The notes below the pieces were generated by a model, which had not been told where the DNA came from, ran no database searches, and saw only the letters and a list, made by a program, of their open reading frames with translations. DNA of 64,000 bases, taken from an uncultured Eubacteriales bacterium (lineage in GTDB: Bacteria > Bacillota > Clostridia > Oscillospirales > Oscillospiraceae). Below, piece after piece: positions 22,848 to 30,937 of the stretch. Each line of letters begins with the position of its first letter. Position 1 is the stretch's first letter. The position numbers were made by a program, and so were the translations under genes. The stretch spans positions 79,556-143,555 of the forward strand of contig URQY01000001.1 in assembly GCA_900550165.1 (NCBI GenBank), in the 5' to 3' direction.

Positions 22848-24066
22848 CGGTCGTTCCTCCTGTGTTTCGTTCGTTCACCGTGCAGCTCAGGCTGCCCTGC
22901 CCGAGCAGGACATCGATTTTTTCGCCGACGTCCGCATCCTCCGCCGCGCGCAGGATGCGCCCATCCGCGCTTTTGGCGACGGCGTAGCCGCGGCCCAGCA
23001 CCTTGAGCGGGCTCAGCGCGTCGAGCTTCGCCGCGAGAGCCGCGAAGCGCTGCTCACGCTGCGCCATCTGATTCTGCGCAAGCGACGCAAGATTTTTCTG
23101 CGTGTAGTCGAGCAGCAGGCGCTTATCGTCGATAAACGCCATGGGGTCACGCAGCACCCGGCTGCGCGCGAGCTTTTCATACCGCTCGGCGAACAGCTTC
23201 ACGCGCTTTTTCTCGCTCTGCACCATGCGCGTTTGCAGTGCATCGAGCCGGTGGAAGATTTCCTGCTGATCCGGCACGGCGAGCTCCGCCGCGTTCGACG
23301 GCGTGGCCGCCCGCACATCGGCGACAAAATCCGCGATGGTCACATCGGGCTCATGCCCGACGGCGGAGATGACCGGGATCTCGGATTCATAGATGGCGCG
23401 CGCCACGCGCTCATCGTTGAAGGCCCACAGGTCCTCGATCGACCCGCCGCCGCGTCCCGTGATAATAAGGTCTGCGACGCGCCACTTGTTCGCATAGCGC
23501 AGCGCGCCCGCGATCTCCGGCGGCGCCTCCGCGCCCTGCACGCGCACGGGCAGCAGCACGACCTCGCTCATCGGCCAGCGGGCATTCAGGATGCGCAGCA
23601 TATCGTGCACCGCCGCGCCCGCGGATGAGGTGATGACGGCGATGCGCTTTGGATACCTTGGCAGCGGCTTTTTATGCGCGGGGTTGAAAAGCCCCTCGCC
23701 TTCAAGCTTTGCCTTGAGCTGCTCGAAGGCGACGTACAGATCGCCCACGCCCGCCGCGCTCAGCTCCGAGCAATAGAGCTGGTACGCGCCGTCGCGCGGA
23801 AAAACACCGATGCGGCCGAAGGCCACGACCTTCATGCCGTTTTCTGGGCGGAAACGGAGCTTTGCCGCCATGCCGCGGAACATCACGCATTTGAGCGCGC
23901 TCCCCTCATCCTTGAGCGTGAAGTAATGGTGCCCCGAGGGGTAGCACTTGTAGTTTGAGATCTCGCCGCGCACAAAAATGGTCTGGAGCTGCGGCACGGC
24001 GTCGAGCAGCGCCTTGATGAAATTGTTGGCCTCGGATACGCTGAAGATCATCTGCTCGCTCGCCAT
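22831..24066 (-). CDS. xseA: Exodeoxyribonuclease VII large subunit
   Basis: A 411-residue XseA. The N-terminal OB domain (residues about 1-100, VRGEISNYKCYPSGHHYFTL) binds single-stranded DNA and the central nuclease domain carries TGRGGGSIEDLWAFNDE and SAVGHEPDVTIADFVAD. ATG 24066 is preferred over ATG 24084 because AAAGGGG lies at the right distance upstream of the former. It starts the xseA-xseB-ispA group after a terminator. Confidence 0.95.
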   Translation of the reverse strand: MASEQMIFSVSEANNFIKALLDAVPQLQTIFVRGEISNYKCYPSGHHYFTLKDEGSALKCVMFRGMAAKLRFRPENGMKVVAFGRIGVFPRDGAYQLYCSELSAAGVGDLYVAFEQLKAKLEGEGLFNPAHKKPLPRYPKRIAVITSSAGAAVHDMLRILNARWPMSEVVLLPVRVQGAEAPPEIAGALRYANKWRVADLIITGRGGGSIEDLWAFNDERVARAIYESEIPVISAVGHEPDVTIADFVADVRAATPSNAAELAVPDQQEIFHRLDALQTRMVQSEKKRVKLFAERYEKLARSRVLRDPMAFIDDKRLLLDYTQKNLASLAQNQMAQREQRFAALAAKLDALSPLKVLGRGYAVAKSADGRILRAAEDADVGEKIDVLLGQGSLSCTVNERNTGGTTDGKNI

Positions 24067-24097
24067 GCCGGTCGCCCCTTTCATACGTAAAGATGGA

Positions 24098-24133
24098 AGA
24101 AAAGCAGAGCGCCGTCTGACACTCTGCTTTTTT
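24098..24133 (-). terminator. Terminator after nusB
   Basis: Stem AAAAGCAGAG/CTCTGCTTTT with a 12-base loop between nusB and xseA. On the minus strand the 3' arm runs into a T-rich stretch (CTTTTCTTCC). It may partly uncouple xseA from nusB. Confidence 0.7.
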
Positions 24134-24134
24134 G

Positions 24135-24587
24135 TTATTCTGCGCTCACTTCGCCGCGCACAAAGCTGCCGAGGATGCCGTTGATGAACTTGACCGTCTC
24201 CGGCGTTTCGTACTTCTTCGCGATCTCCACCGCCTCGTTGATGGCGACGCCGTTGGGGATGTCGCTGCGGTAGAGCACCTCGTACATCGCAACGCGCATG
24301 ATCGCCGAGGCGACGAGCGGGATGCGGTCGAAGCTCCAGCCGCGGGCGTACTTTGCGATGTAGCCGTCGAGCTCGGGCGCGTGCTCGGCAACGCCCGTCA
24401 CGATGGAGCGGATGTACTCCTCCTGTCCCTTGCCGGGCAGCTTTTCGTAAATATCGTCCTCGCCCCTGAGCGTTTCAAAGTATTCTCCCGTCAGGCGCTC
24501 ATCCAGAAGCTCCTGCGGCGTTTTATCCGTAAAGCTCAGTTCGTATGCAAGATGCACTGCGATCTCTCGCGCTGTATTGCGAATCAT
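24135..24587 (-). CDS. nusB: Transcription antitermination protein NusB
   Basis: A 150-residue all-helical protein that binds boxA RNA with NusE to allow rRNA transcription through terminators. The C-terminal pattern FDRIPLVASAIMRVAMYEVLYRSDIP and AINEAVEIAKKYETPETVKFING is diagnostic. It lies between asp23 and xseA, its common place in Firmicutes. Confidence 0.95.
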   Translation of the reverse strand: MIRNTAREIAVHLAYELSFTDKTPQELLDERLTGEYFETLRGEDDIYEKLPGKGQEEYIRSIVTGVAEHAPELDGYIAKYARGWSFDRIPLVASAIMRVAMYEVLYRSDIPNGVAINEAVEIAKKYETPETVKFINGILGSFVRGEVSAE

Positions 24588-24613
24588 TCTTGTCTAACCC
24601 TTTATCTTTCTCT

Positions 24614-24979
24614 TTAGTTGAAGCTGATGCCGCCGACGTGGACATTGACCGCGTGCACATTGTAGCCCGTCATGGCGCTCACCGCGGCAGACACGCTGTC
24701 CTGCACCTTACGGGCCGTTTCGGGGATGGCGTAGCCATAGCGCACCATCAGGTAAACATCAACGACGATCTCGCCGTCCTGCACTTCGGCGCGCACGCCG
24801 CGCAAGCCCTTTTTGCCGGTGAACTGCTCGGTGATCTGCTCGGTCATGTTCTGGCACATGGAGCCCACGCCCTCGATCTCGCCGATGGCGTCCGCCGCAA
24901 TAGCAGCGACCACGTCCTCCGAAATATTGATGCTGCCGTTTTCCTCGGCGCGGGTCAGATACTCTCGATTTTCAGCCAT
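24614..24979 (-). CDS. Asp23/Gls24 family envelope stress protein
   Basis: A 121-residue Asp23 family protein (YqhY type). GSINISEDVVAAIAADAIGEIEGV is the family signature and the C-terminal VNVHVGGISF is typical. YqhY-type proteins next to nusB and acetyl-CoA carboxylase genes are linked to lipid and envelope homeostasis; that link is family knowledge, not seen here. GGAGAG lies upstream. Confidence 0.9.
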   Translation of the reverse strand: MAENREYLTRAEENGSINISEDVVAAIAADAIGEIEGVGSMCQNMTEQITEQFTGKKGLRGVRAEVQDGEIVVDVYLMVRYGYAIPETARKVQDSVSAAVSAMTGYNVHAVNVHVGGISFN

Positions 24980-25050
24980 TCTGACATCTCTCCTTGCTTG
25001 AATGCTTATATCAAGAGTATTTTACCATCGTTTTCTGAAAAATACAACAG

Positions 25051-25587
25051 CTAATTTACTTCCATGATCTTGATGCTCTCAGCGCTCAGCCCCGTCTCCT
25101 GCTTGACGATATCGGTGATGCGGGCCACATCCTCGGTCTGCAGGCCCTCCTCCCCCGCCGAGACGACCACGCTCACGCCGTCCTCGGACATAAAGACCAC
25201 GCAGTCGTCATAGCCCTTGGCCGTGATCATGTTTTCGATCTGCGCTTCGGAGAGCGTGTAGGACGCGAGCGTCTGGATGCTCTTCGCCGCCTCGTTCACC
25301 GTCTCCTCGTCCACATCGTCGTTTTCGCTCGCTTCCTTCAGAAGCGACAGCGCGCTGTCGCGCGCCTGCTGGCGCGTGAGCCTTGCCGAGGCGAAGTAAT
25401 CCGTCCCCTCCGCTCCGGCAGAGACCTCGGCCGCCTCCCCGTCCGCGCCGTCGACCTGCTGGGCCTGCCCCAGAATCTTTGTCGGCTTTTCGACCTTTTC
25501 GGCGTACTTTCCGTTTAAGAAGATCGCCGCGCAGACGAAGACGAGGATCGTCCCCACCACTGCATTCCGTTTCCAAAGCTGCTTCAT
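25051..25587 (-). CDS. spoIIIAH: Stage III sporulation protein AH
   Basis: A 178-residue protein with one N-terminal membrane segment (residues about 8-26) and an extracytoplasmic YscJ/FliF-like ring domain near the C-terminus (EAQIENMITAKGYDDCVVFM). SpoIIIAH forms the mother-cell half of the channel with forespore SpoIIQ. ATG 25587 is chosen for GGAGG 8 bases upstream; the more upstream ATG at 25635 overlaps spoIIIAG. Last gene of the operon. Confidence 0.92.
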   Translation of the reverse strand: MKQLWKRNAVVGTILVFVCAAIFLNGKYAEKVEKPTKILGQAQQVDGADGEAAEVSAGAEGTDYFASARLTRQQARDSALSLLKEASENDDVDEETVNEAAKSIQTLASYTLSEAQIENMITAKGYDDCVVFMSEDGVSVVVSAGEEGLQTEDVARITDIVKQETGLSAESIKIMEVN

Positions 25588-25631
25588 ACCTGTTCCCTCC
25601 ATGTGTTTTGTTCGATAAAAGATCAGTATTT

Positions 25632-26171
25632 TCATGGCGTTCCCTTGACCACCGTGATCCTGTCGGACGAAAGGCCGGTCAGCGCAGCGACGGCCTGCGT
25701 CACCTTGAGCTGTACGTCCGCGCGGTCACCGCCCTCGCAGACGACGAGGGCGCCGAGAAAGCGCGGATAGCGGCTGCGCGTGACCACGACCTCGGCGCCT
25801 GACCCGCTGCCGAGCACGACCGTTTCCGACGAGCGGGACTGCTCCCCGCTCTCCGTCCCGCTGAATTTGCGTGCGTCGGTCTCATCCTGCGCCAGCTCAT
25901 ATTCGCTGCCGCCGTCCACCGTCAGCATCAGCGAGAGACGCCCCACACCGTCGAGCGAGGATAAGATGTCCTCCATTTCGCTTTGCAGCGCCGCGCGGTC
26001 GAAGCGCTCCACCGCCGTCGGCGTGCGCCCCGTGTCCGCCGTTTTTCCCTCGCCAGACGGCAGCAGCAGAAGAAAGATCCCGAGCGCCGCCGTCAGGAAA
26101 ACGTATTTGTACTGCTTCAGCGCGGAAAGCGCGCCCTTCGGCTTCAGCCGCTTTCCCCCGTCGTGCTCCAT
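25632..26171 (-). CDS. spoIIIAG: Stage III sporulation protein AG
   Basis: A 179-residue protein with an N-terminal membrane helix (about 22-40, YVFLTAALGIFLLLLP), then a ring-building domain (LSSLDGVGRLSLMLTVDGG, LGALVVCEGGDRADVQLKVTQAVAALTGLSSDRITV). SpoIIIAG forms a large ring in the mother cell membrane of the feeding-tube complex. Length is slightly below B. subtilis (229). The 5' end overlaps the disrupted spoIIIAF frame by 28 bases. Confidence 0.93.
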   Translation of the reverse strand: MEHDGGKRLKPKGALSALKQYKYVFLTAALGIFLLLLPSGEGKTADTGRTPTAVERFDRAALQSEMEDILSSLDGVGRLSLMLTVDGGSEYELAQDETDARKFSGTESGEQSRSSETVVLGSGSGAEVVVTRSRYPRFLGALVVCEGGDRADVQLKVTQAVAALTGLSSDRITVVKGTP

Positions 26172-26623
26172 AGCTGGTCCTCCTTTGCAATGCCGAGCTC
26201 GCGCTCGATGCAGTCGGCGAGCGCGGCGTTTTCCTCGCCGCAGAGCGTAACGGATACCGGAAGCGGCACACCGTCCACCTCCTCCGTCCTGACCGCAGCG
26301 CGGACGCTCAGCCCCAACTCGTCTGCTTTGTCCTCAATATATGCGCCCGTCTCCGCCGCTATGCGCGCGGAAAGCGCGTCCTCCTGCCGCTGCGCGAGCT
26401 CCAGCTAGAGCTGCGCGACGGCCTCGCGGTACGATGCAAGGTCCACGTCGAGCACTGCAAGGTCGAGCCGCAGGAGCGGCCGCAGCATCGCGAGCATCAG
26501 GAGCATCCCGCCTGCAAAGCGCACGATCTTTTTCATCGTGCCGCCGTCTGTCAGTTGTCCGGCAAGGCTCACGAGCACCGCGCAGGCCACGACGCCGAGG
26601 AGCCACGAGCGAAGAAATGTCAT
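26144..26623 (-). pseudogene. spoIIIAF: Stage III sporulation protein AF, interrupted by amber codon
   Basis: The frame starts at ATG 26623 (overlapping the spoIIIAE stop as ATGA) and codes for two N-terminal membrane helices (FLRSWLLGVVACAVLVSLAG, GGMLLMLAMLRPLL). After codon 72 (EAVAQL) it meets TAG at 26407-26405. The same frame then continues without another stop to TGA 26146-26144 (LELAQRQEDALSARIAAETG ... ELGIAKEDQLWSTTGESG), which looks like the cytoplasmic remainder of SpoIIIAF. Joined, it would be about 158 residues. A real nonsense mutation, recent decay or a sequence error are all possible; every other spoIIIA gene is intact. Confidence 0.8.
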
Positions 26624-27687
26624 ACCGTCACCACCATCAGCAGCGCGATGAGAAACGACGCCAGCAGCAAAAACGCCCCGCCCGCCGTCATCGCCAGCAT
26701 CAGCGAAAACGCCGAGGAAAGCTGCTCCAAAAAGCCGCTCAGCGTATCCGACCCCGCCATGCCGCAGAAAAAAGCCGCCGCACGGTAGAGCAGGTACTGG
26801 ACCGCGAGATGCACGAGAGGCGCAAGGCACAGTGCCAGCACCGCAAGAACGCCCAGCACGCCCAGTGTGCTTCTGAGCGCACCCGCACCGGCGAGCAGCG
26901 CCTCCGTCGCCTCGGACAGGATGCCGCCGACGACCGGCACCGCACCGGAGATGACTGTTTTGCCCACGCGCACCGCCATGCGGTCGGCCGAGCCCGCAAG
27001 CGCCCCGCTGAGCGACAGAAATGTGACAAAGACCGCCAGTACTCCGCTCAAAGCCCAGGTGATGAGCGTCTTTATGCCGTCCGCAAGCTTCGTGAGCCGG
27101 CTTTTCGGCAGCAGCGCTCCCGCGGCCGCGGCCGCGATCATGCAGTAGAGCACCGGCACGAGCAGTCCACGGATGAGCGAGAGGAAGACGTCGCTCGCCA
27201 TCAGCGCCCCCACCTGCCAAACGCTCGCCGTCCCCACCGCGCCGCCGCTCGCAATGGCTGCCGCAACAGTTGGCAGCAGCAGCTTTGCCATCGCAGCGAG
27301 CTCGTCCAGCGTTTCCAGGCCGAGGCCGATGAGCGAATGCACATCCCCGGCAGCGATGGCTGCCGCACCGAGCACGCCGACATAGGGCGTGAACGCCGCA
27401 CCCGGCTCTCCCGTTCCCTCCGACGCGCCCTCAATGAGCCCGCACAGCAGCGCAAGCAGCATGAGCGACACCGCCGAGCGCAGCGATGCCGCGGCTGCTC
27501 CGCTCACCGCGCCGCGCAGCGTCTCCCACAGATAGGCCGCGCCTCGCTGCAAAAGGCTCTCTTCCTCCCGCGCGCCTTCAAGCAGCTCGTCCGGCACCGC
27601 GCCGTCCAGCTCCGCCGGGATGTCGAGCGCACGCGCGGGCAGACACAGCGCAAGCAGCGCAAGCAGCAGAAAAAGCAGCCGTTTCAT
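26620..27687 (-). CDS. spoIIIAE: Stage III sporulation protein AE
   Basis: A 355-residue polytopic membrane protein with a signal-like N-terminus (LLFLLLALLALCLPARA) and about seven hydrophobic segments rich in Ala/Gly (for example GGILSEATEALLAGAGALRSTLG). This is the channel-complex protein of the spoIIIA operon. It overlaps spoIIIAD and spoIIIAF by four bases each. Confidence 0.95.
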   Translation of the reverse strand: MKRLLFLLLALLALCLPARALDIPAELDGAVPDELLEGAREEESLLQRGAAYLWETLRGAVSGAAAASLRSAVSLMLLALLCGLIEGASEGTGEPGAAFTPYVGVLGAAAIAAGDVHSLIGLGLETLDELAAMAKLLLPTVAAAIASGGAVGTASVWQVGALMASDVFLSLIRGLLVPVLYCMIAAAAAGALLPKSRLTKLADGIKTLITWALSGVLAVFVTFLSLSGALAGSADRMAVRVGKTVISGAVPVVGGILSEATEALLAGAGALRSTLGVLGVLAVLALCLAPLVHLAVQYLLYRAAAFFCGMAGSDTLSGFLEQLSSAFSLMLAMTAGGAFLLLASFLIALLMVVTV

Positions 27688-28070
27688 AGAAAGCCCTCCA
27701 CCAGCTCCAGCAGCGCCTCAAGCAGCGGCAGCACGCAGACGAGCGCGCAAACCGCCCCCGCCGTGTTCATGAGCGCCGCGAGCGCGCTCTGCCCCGCATC
27801 GGCGCACAGCGCGCAGGAAAAGCGCACCACGAGCGCAATGGCCATCACCTTCAGAAGCGGCGCGAACAGCGCCGCGGGCAGCCCCGTGAGCACAAGCGTC
27901 CGCGTGCAGAAGTCCGCAAGGTCGGAAAGCGCCGGCAGCAGCAGCGCGCAGCCCACGAGCACCGCGGCAAGCAGCAGCAACAGCGCCAGCGCTTCGTCGC
28001 TCTTTTTCAGCAGCGCCGTTACCGCCGAAACGCACAGGCACAGCGCCGCGAGCCTGACAAGCAGCTCCAT
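27684..28070 (-). CDS. spoIIIAD: Stage III sporulation protein AD
   Basis: A 128-residue, almost entirely hydrophobic protein with four or five predicted membrane helices (LLLLLAAVLVGCALLLPALS; VMAIALVVRFSCALCADAG). Length and order between AC and AE fit SpoIIIAD, a small integral component of the engulfment channel complex. Confidence 0.93.
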   Translation of the reverse strand: MELLVRLAALCLCVSAVTALLKKSDEALALLLLLAAVLVGCALLLPALSDLADFCTRTLVLTGLPAALFAPLLKVMAIALVVRFSCALCADAGQSALAALMNTAGAVCALVCVLPLLEALLELVEGFL

Positions 28071-28072
28071 CG

Positions 28073-28267
28073 CTAAAACCCAAACAGACTCTTGATGAGC
28101 TCGAAGAGCGCGCTGATCTCGCGCACGAGCAGCATCATCGTCGTGATGAGCCCGGCCAGACTCACGAGCATCGCCTGATCGGGCCGGTCCGAGCGCACCA
28201 GCAGTTGGTTGAGCACCGCCACAACGATGCCGACCGCCGCGATCTTGAATACGAGGTCAATGTCCAT
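28073..28267 (-). CDS. spoIIIAC: Stage III sporulation protein AC
   Basis: A 64-residue protein with two membrane helices (LVFKIAAVGIVVAVLNQLL and AMLVSLAGLITTMMLLVREI). The start at 28267 is supported by AGAAGGA upstream and by the usual family length of about 65. An ATG at 28291 would add eight charged residues and is less likely. It matches SpoIIIAC, which resembles AD in sequence. Confidence 0.92.
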   Translation of the reverse strand: MDIDLVFKIAAVGIVVAVLNQLLVRSDRPDQAMLVSLAGLITTMMLLVREISALFELIKSLFGF

Positions 28268-28312
28268 ATCCGTCTTCCTTCTGTAAAGCATTGATACTTG
28301 TCGACGCCTGTC

Positions 28313-28804
28313 TTACAGCAGCAGAATGCCAAGCAGTGTTCCGCCGCCGAGACACAGCGCCGTCATCACGCGTCCGTCCTCCCGGCTGCGCGCAAAAAGC
28401 GACCGCTCCGCGTCAGAAAGCTCCTGCGCCGTGCGTGTCAGCGCCGCGCAGACGCTCTCCTCCTCGCCGCCGAGCGCGCTTCCCAGCGCCGCGACGGACG
28501 CCCTCTCCCGCTCGGAGAGCGGCAGGTCCTTCGCCGCGGTCTGCCAGACCGCCGGGAGCGTCTCGCCGCGCAAAAGCCCTTCCCGTACCGCACCGAAAAA
28601 CGGCTCCGCCTCTTCCGCATATCCGAGCTCGTGCAGCAGCGCCGGCAGCGGTGTGAGCGTCAGATGCACGTCCCGCGCAAGCGATAAAAAGATCTCCGCG
28701 AGCGCGTGCAGCGTCCTGCGCCGCAGCCCCGCGCGCGACAAAAGCGCCTGCCGCAGCAGCAGCGACGCCGCGAGCAGCAGCCCCGCCCCCGTCAGGTGCC
28801 GCAT
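28313..28804 (-). CDS. spoIIIAB: Stage III sporulation protein AB
   Basis: A 163-residue protein with hydrophobic segments at both ends (GAGLLLAASLLLRQALLS near the start; LCLGGGTLLGILLL at the end) and a helical cytoplasmic middle (SDAERSLFARSREDGRVM). This resembles the type II secretion GspF-like layout known for SpoIIIAB. It overlaps the 3' end of spoIIIAA by 13 bases. Confidence 0.9.
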   Translation of the reverse strand: MRHLTGAGLLLAASLLLRQALLSRAGLRRRTLHALAEIFLSLARDVHLTLTPLPALLHELGYAEEAEPFFGAVREGLLRGETLPAVWQTAAKDLPLSERERASVAALGSALGGEEESVCAALTRTAQELSDAERSLFARSREDGRVMTALCLGGGTLLGILLL

Positions 28805-29730
28805 GGCAGCCCGCCCACCTCGTAGGTACGCCCTCCGCCGTCCCGACGGATGGTCACGCAGCGGGAAAAGACCTTCGCGCGCAGAAGCTCCTGAAAGAGC
28901 GGCTTTTGCGTCAATTCCCCGGTGTCCGCCGCGTGGATGCTTGCAAGCAGACCCACGCCGCAGTTCGCGGCCAGGCACATCGCTCGGATATCCTCTGCCG
29001 CCGTGATTTCGTCCACTGCGATGACCTGCGGGTTCATCCCGCGCAGCACCATCGGGATCCCCTCCGCCTTCGGGCAGAGCGAGAGCACGTCCGTGTGGTT
29101 GCCAAGCTCCATCTGCGGCCGGCCCTTGCAGCACACGGCGAGCTCACCGCGCTCGTCGATGACCGCGACGCGCAGTGCGCGGTGTTCGCTGTCGCCGAGC
29201 GATAGCACGCGGATGAGATCGCGCAGCAGCGTCGTCTTCCCGCCGCCGGGCGGCGAGAGGATGAGCGTGCTCAAAAGCCGTCCATTTTCGTCGAAGAGCT
29301 GCGGCGCGATGCCGCTCCCAATCCCCACCTCCTCGCAGACGATGCGAAGCGAAAGCGACGAGATATCCTTCAGGTTGCTCACCTCGCCGTCTCTCACCAC
29401 AGCGCTGCCGCACACGCCGAGGCGAAACCCGCCCCGCAGCGGCAGAAAGCCCCGGCGCAGTGTTTCGATGCAGGCGTAGCGCGAATACTCCGTCACCGCC
29501 CCGAGCATCTGTTCCAGGTCCTCCGCCGTCACAAGCGAGCTGCGGTCCGCGGGCGCGGCGTTCAGCTCCCCCTCGCTCGTCAGCACCGTCATCGGGCGCA
29601 TCACGCGCAGGCGGAATTCCTCGGTGCGCTCCTTCTGCTTGTCCGGCAGCGCGAGCGCAAGGCACTTCAAGCGGTGGGGCAGGAATTCGCAGGCCTGCTC
29701 ATAGCGGTAGATCCGATCAAGCCGTTCCAT
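28792..29730 (-). CDS. spoIIIAA: Stage III sporulation protein AA, ATPase
   Basis: A 312-residue secretion-type ATPase with Walker A PPGGGKTT at 160-167 and a second conserved segment VIAVDEITAAEDIRAM. SpoIIIAA powers the mother-cell to forespore channel. It is the first gene of the operon; a candidate sigma-E promoter sits about 30 bases upstream of its ATG. Confidence 0.95.
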   Translation of the reverse strand: MERLDRIYRYEQACEFLPHRLKCLALALPDKQKERTEEFRLRVMRPMTVLTSEGELNAAPADRSSLVTAEDLEQMLGAVTEYSRYACIETLRRGFLPLRGGFRLGVCGSAVVRDGEVSNLKDISSLSLRIVCEEVGIGSGIAPQLFDENGRLLSTLILSPPGGGKTTLLRDLIRVLSLGDSEHRALRVAVIDERGELAVCCKGRPQMELGNHTDVLSLCPKAEGIPMVLRGMNPQVIAVDEITAAEDIRAMCLAANCGVGLLASIHAADTGELTQKPLFQELLRAKVFSRCVTIRRDGGGRTYEVGGLPCGT

Positions 29731-29763
29731 TCGTCAAGCACTTCCCTTCTTCCGTGATAGTCC

Positions 29764-29792
29764 ACTCTATGAGCGCGCGGACGGGCTTATGC
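29764..29792 (-). promoter_or_regulatory. Candidate sigma-E promoter of spoIIIA operon
   Basis: On the minus strand GCATAAG (29792-29786), a 14-base gap, then CATAGAGT (29771-29764) resembles the sigma-E pattern (ATA-type -35, CATA...T -10). It lies about 34 bases before the spoIIIAA ATG. The position is as expected for the mother cell-specific operon; it is a pattern match only. Confidence 0.45.
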
Positions 29793-29819
29793 ACGGTCCG
29801 TCCCACTTTCTGCAAAAAG

Positions 29820-29846
29820 AAAAAACGGGGAAGCTCCCCGTTTTTT
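29820..29846 (-). terminator. Terminator after the Cys-rich protein gene
   Basis: Stem ACGGGGA/TCCCCGT flanked by A and T runs on both sides. It can work in both directions but sits just after the stop of the minus-strand gene 29848-30690 and before spoIIIAA. Confidence 0.8.
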
Positions 29847-29847
29847 C

Positions 29848-30690
29848 TCAGTTGCTCGCGCAGCAGCCGCAGCCCTTGTCGCCGCCGGGCAGGACATTCG
29901 GCGGGAAGAAATCGTCCAGCGGGAACTCTACCGCGTCGAAGACCTTGCACGGGTCCTCGCTGCAGCACTCGCCGCCGGCGAGCGTGCATTCGTTCGACGG
30001 GATGCAGTAGTCGTACACCGGGATCAAAAGCTGCGTGTCGCGCTCTAAGCGCACGGTCGAAAACTGGCCGAGCGAGATGCACACGCGGCGGATGGCAGAC
30101 TCGTCAAAGACGATGGGCTCGTCGAAGGCGTTCAGGATCGCCGCCGGAACGCCGCCCAGCGTGCCGCATCCGCAACGGCAGTTGCAGTTGTCGGCAAAGT
30201 GCGCGCACAGCAGCATCGGGTCCAAGACCTCAACGACCGCCGTCGGAAGATTCGCCGTCAGGTCGAGCGGCGCGTCGACGGCGTTCGCCGCCGGCTCGGA
30301 TGAGTAGACCTTCGCCCCGCCCTCGCTGCCAAAGAGCACCACGCGCTTATCAAAGGCCGCGAGACCTTCGATCTCCGTGTAGCGTGAGCTGCCGTTCATC
30401 ATCGCCTGCAAAATGATGCGGTAGAAGAAGTGCATCTCCACCGTGTAGTATCCGCGGTTGAAGTTTACCGGCTCCACGTCGACGAACGTATACAGCAGCT
30501 CCGCGCTGCCGCCGCGGATGCACTGGCTCGTGCTCAGAATGCTCTGCGCCGTGGCCGTGGGGTAAAAGCGCAGGTCCTCGATGCAGTCCTTGTCGCGGCA
30601 GGATGAATAGATCTTTTTCGTATGGATACAGACCGCCTCGCGCACGCCGTTCGCGCCGCTGACAGGGCCTGCAACAACTTTATCAGCCAT
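29848..30690 (-). CDS. Conserved-looking protein of unknown function, Cys-rich C-terminus
   Basis: A 280-residue soluble protein I cannot place in a family. It starts MADKVVAGPVSGANGVREAV and has multiple Cys pairs: CRDKDC near residue 33, NCNCRCGCG in the middle, GGECC and a closing GCGCCASN. These could bind metal or cross-link. No signal peptide or membrane helix. It is a single-gene unit with its own terminator, next to the spoIIIA operon; a spore-related role is possible but not shown. Confidence 0.7.
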   Translation of the reverse strand: MADKVVAGPVSGANGVREAVCIHTKKIYSSCRDKDCIEDLRFYPTATAQSILSTSQCIRGGSAELLYTFVDVEPVNFNRGYYTVEMHFFYRIILQAMMNGSSRYTEIEGLAAFDKRVVLFGSEGGAKVYSSEPAANAVDAPLDLTANLPTAVVEVLDPMLLCAHFADNCNCRCGCGTLGGVPAAILNAFDEPIVFDESAIRRVCISLGQFSTVRLERDTQLLIPVYDYCIPSNECTLAGGECCSEDPCKVFDAVEFPLDDFFPPNVLPGGDKGCGCCASN

Positions 30691-30811
30691 AAAGCAAGAA
30701 TACCTCCTATTTTAAGTACTGGAAAGTCCGGCATGACTGTGCCTTTCTTTCACCCCAGTCTATGCCGCGCGCTGAAATGGGTGCCGCGCGCAGGTGTTTT
30801 TGAAAAAGTCC

Positions 30812-30840
30812 TATACATTCGGAAAATCGTGTGCTATACT
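30812..30840 (+). promoter_or_regulatory. Candidate promoter for DUF4364 gene
   Basis: TATACA, 17-base spacer, TATACT, with TG one base before the -10 (extended -10). Downstream at 30875-30906 the motif TTTTGTGGTATC occurs twice, 20 bases apart, and CCGATATC/GGTATCGG can form a stem (30860-30888). These may be operator sites. Confidence 0.5.
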
Positions 30841-30937
30841 AAATATAGTTTGCGGCCAACCGATATCGACAACTTTTTGTGGTATCGGCCGTCATTTTGT
30901 GGTATCATCGCTGTAAATCCACCCGAGGAGGTGCGCT

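Noticed and set aside
26341..28095. A 584-codon plus-strand open frame across the spoIIIA genes
   Set aside because: Arg/Gln/Ala/His-rich, no domains; it is the antisense shadow of spoIIIAF-AE-AD, which are recognisable.
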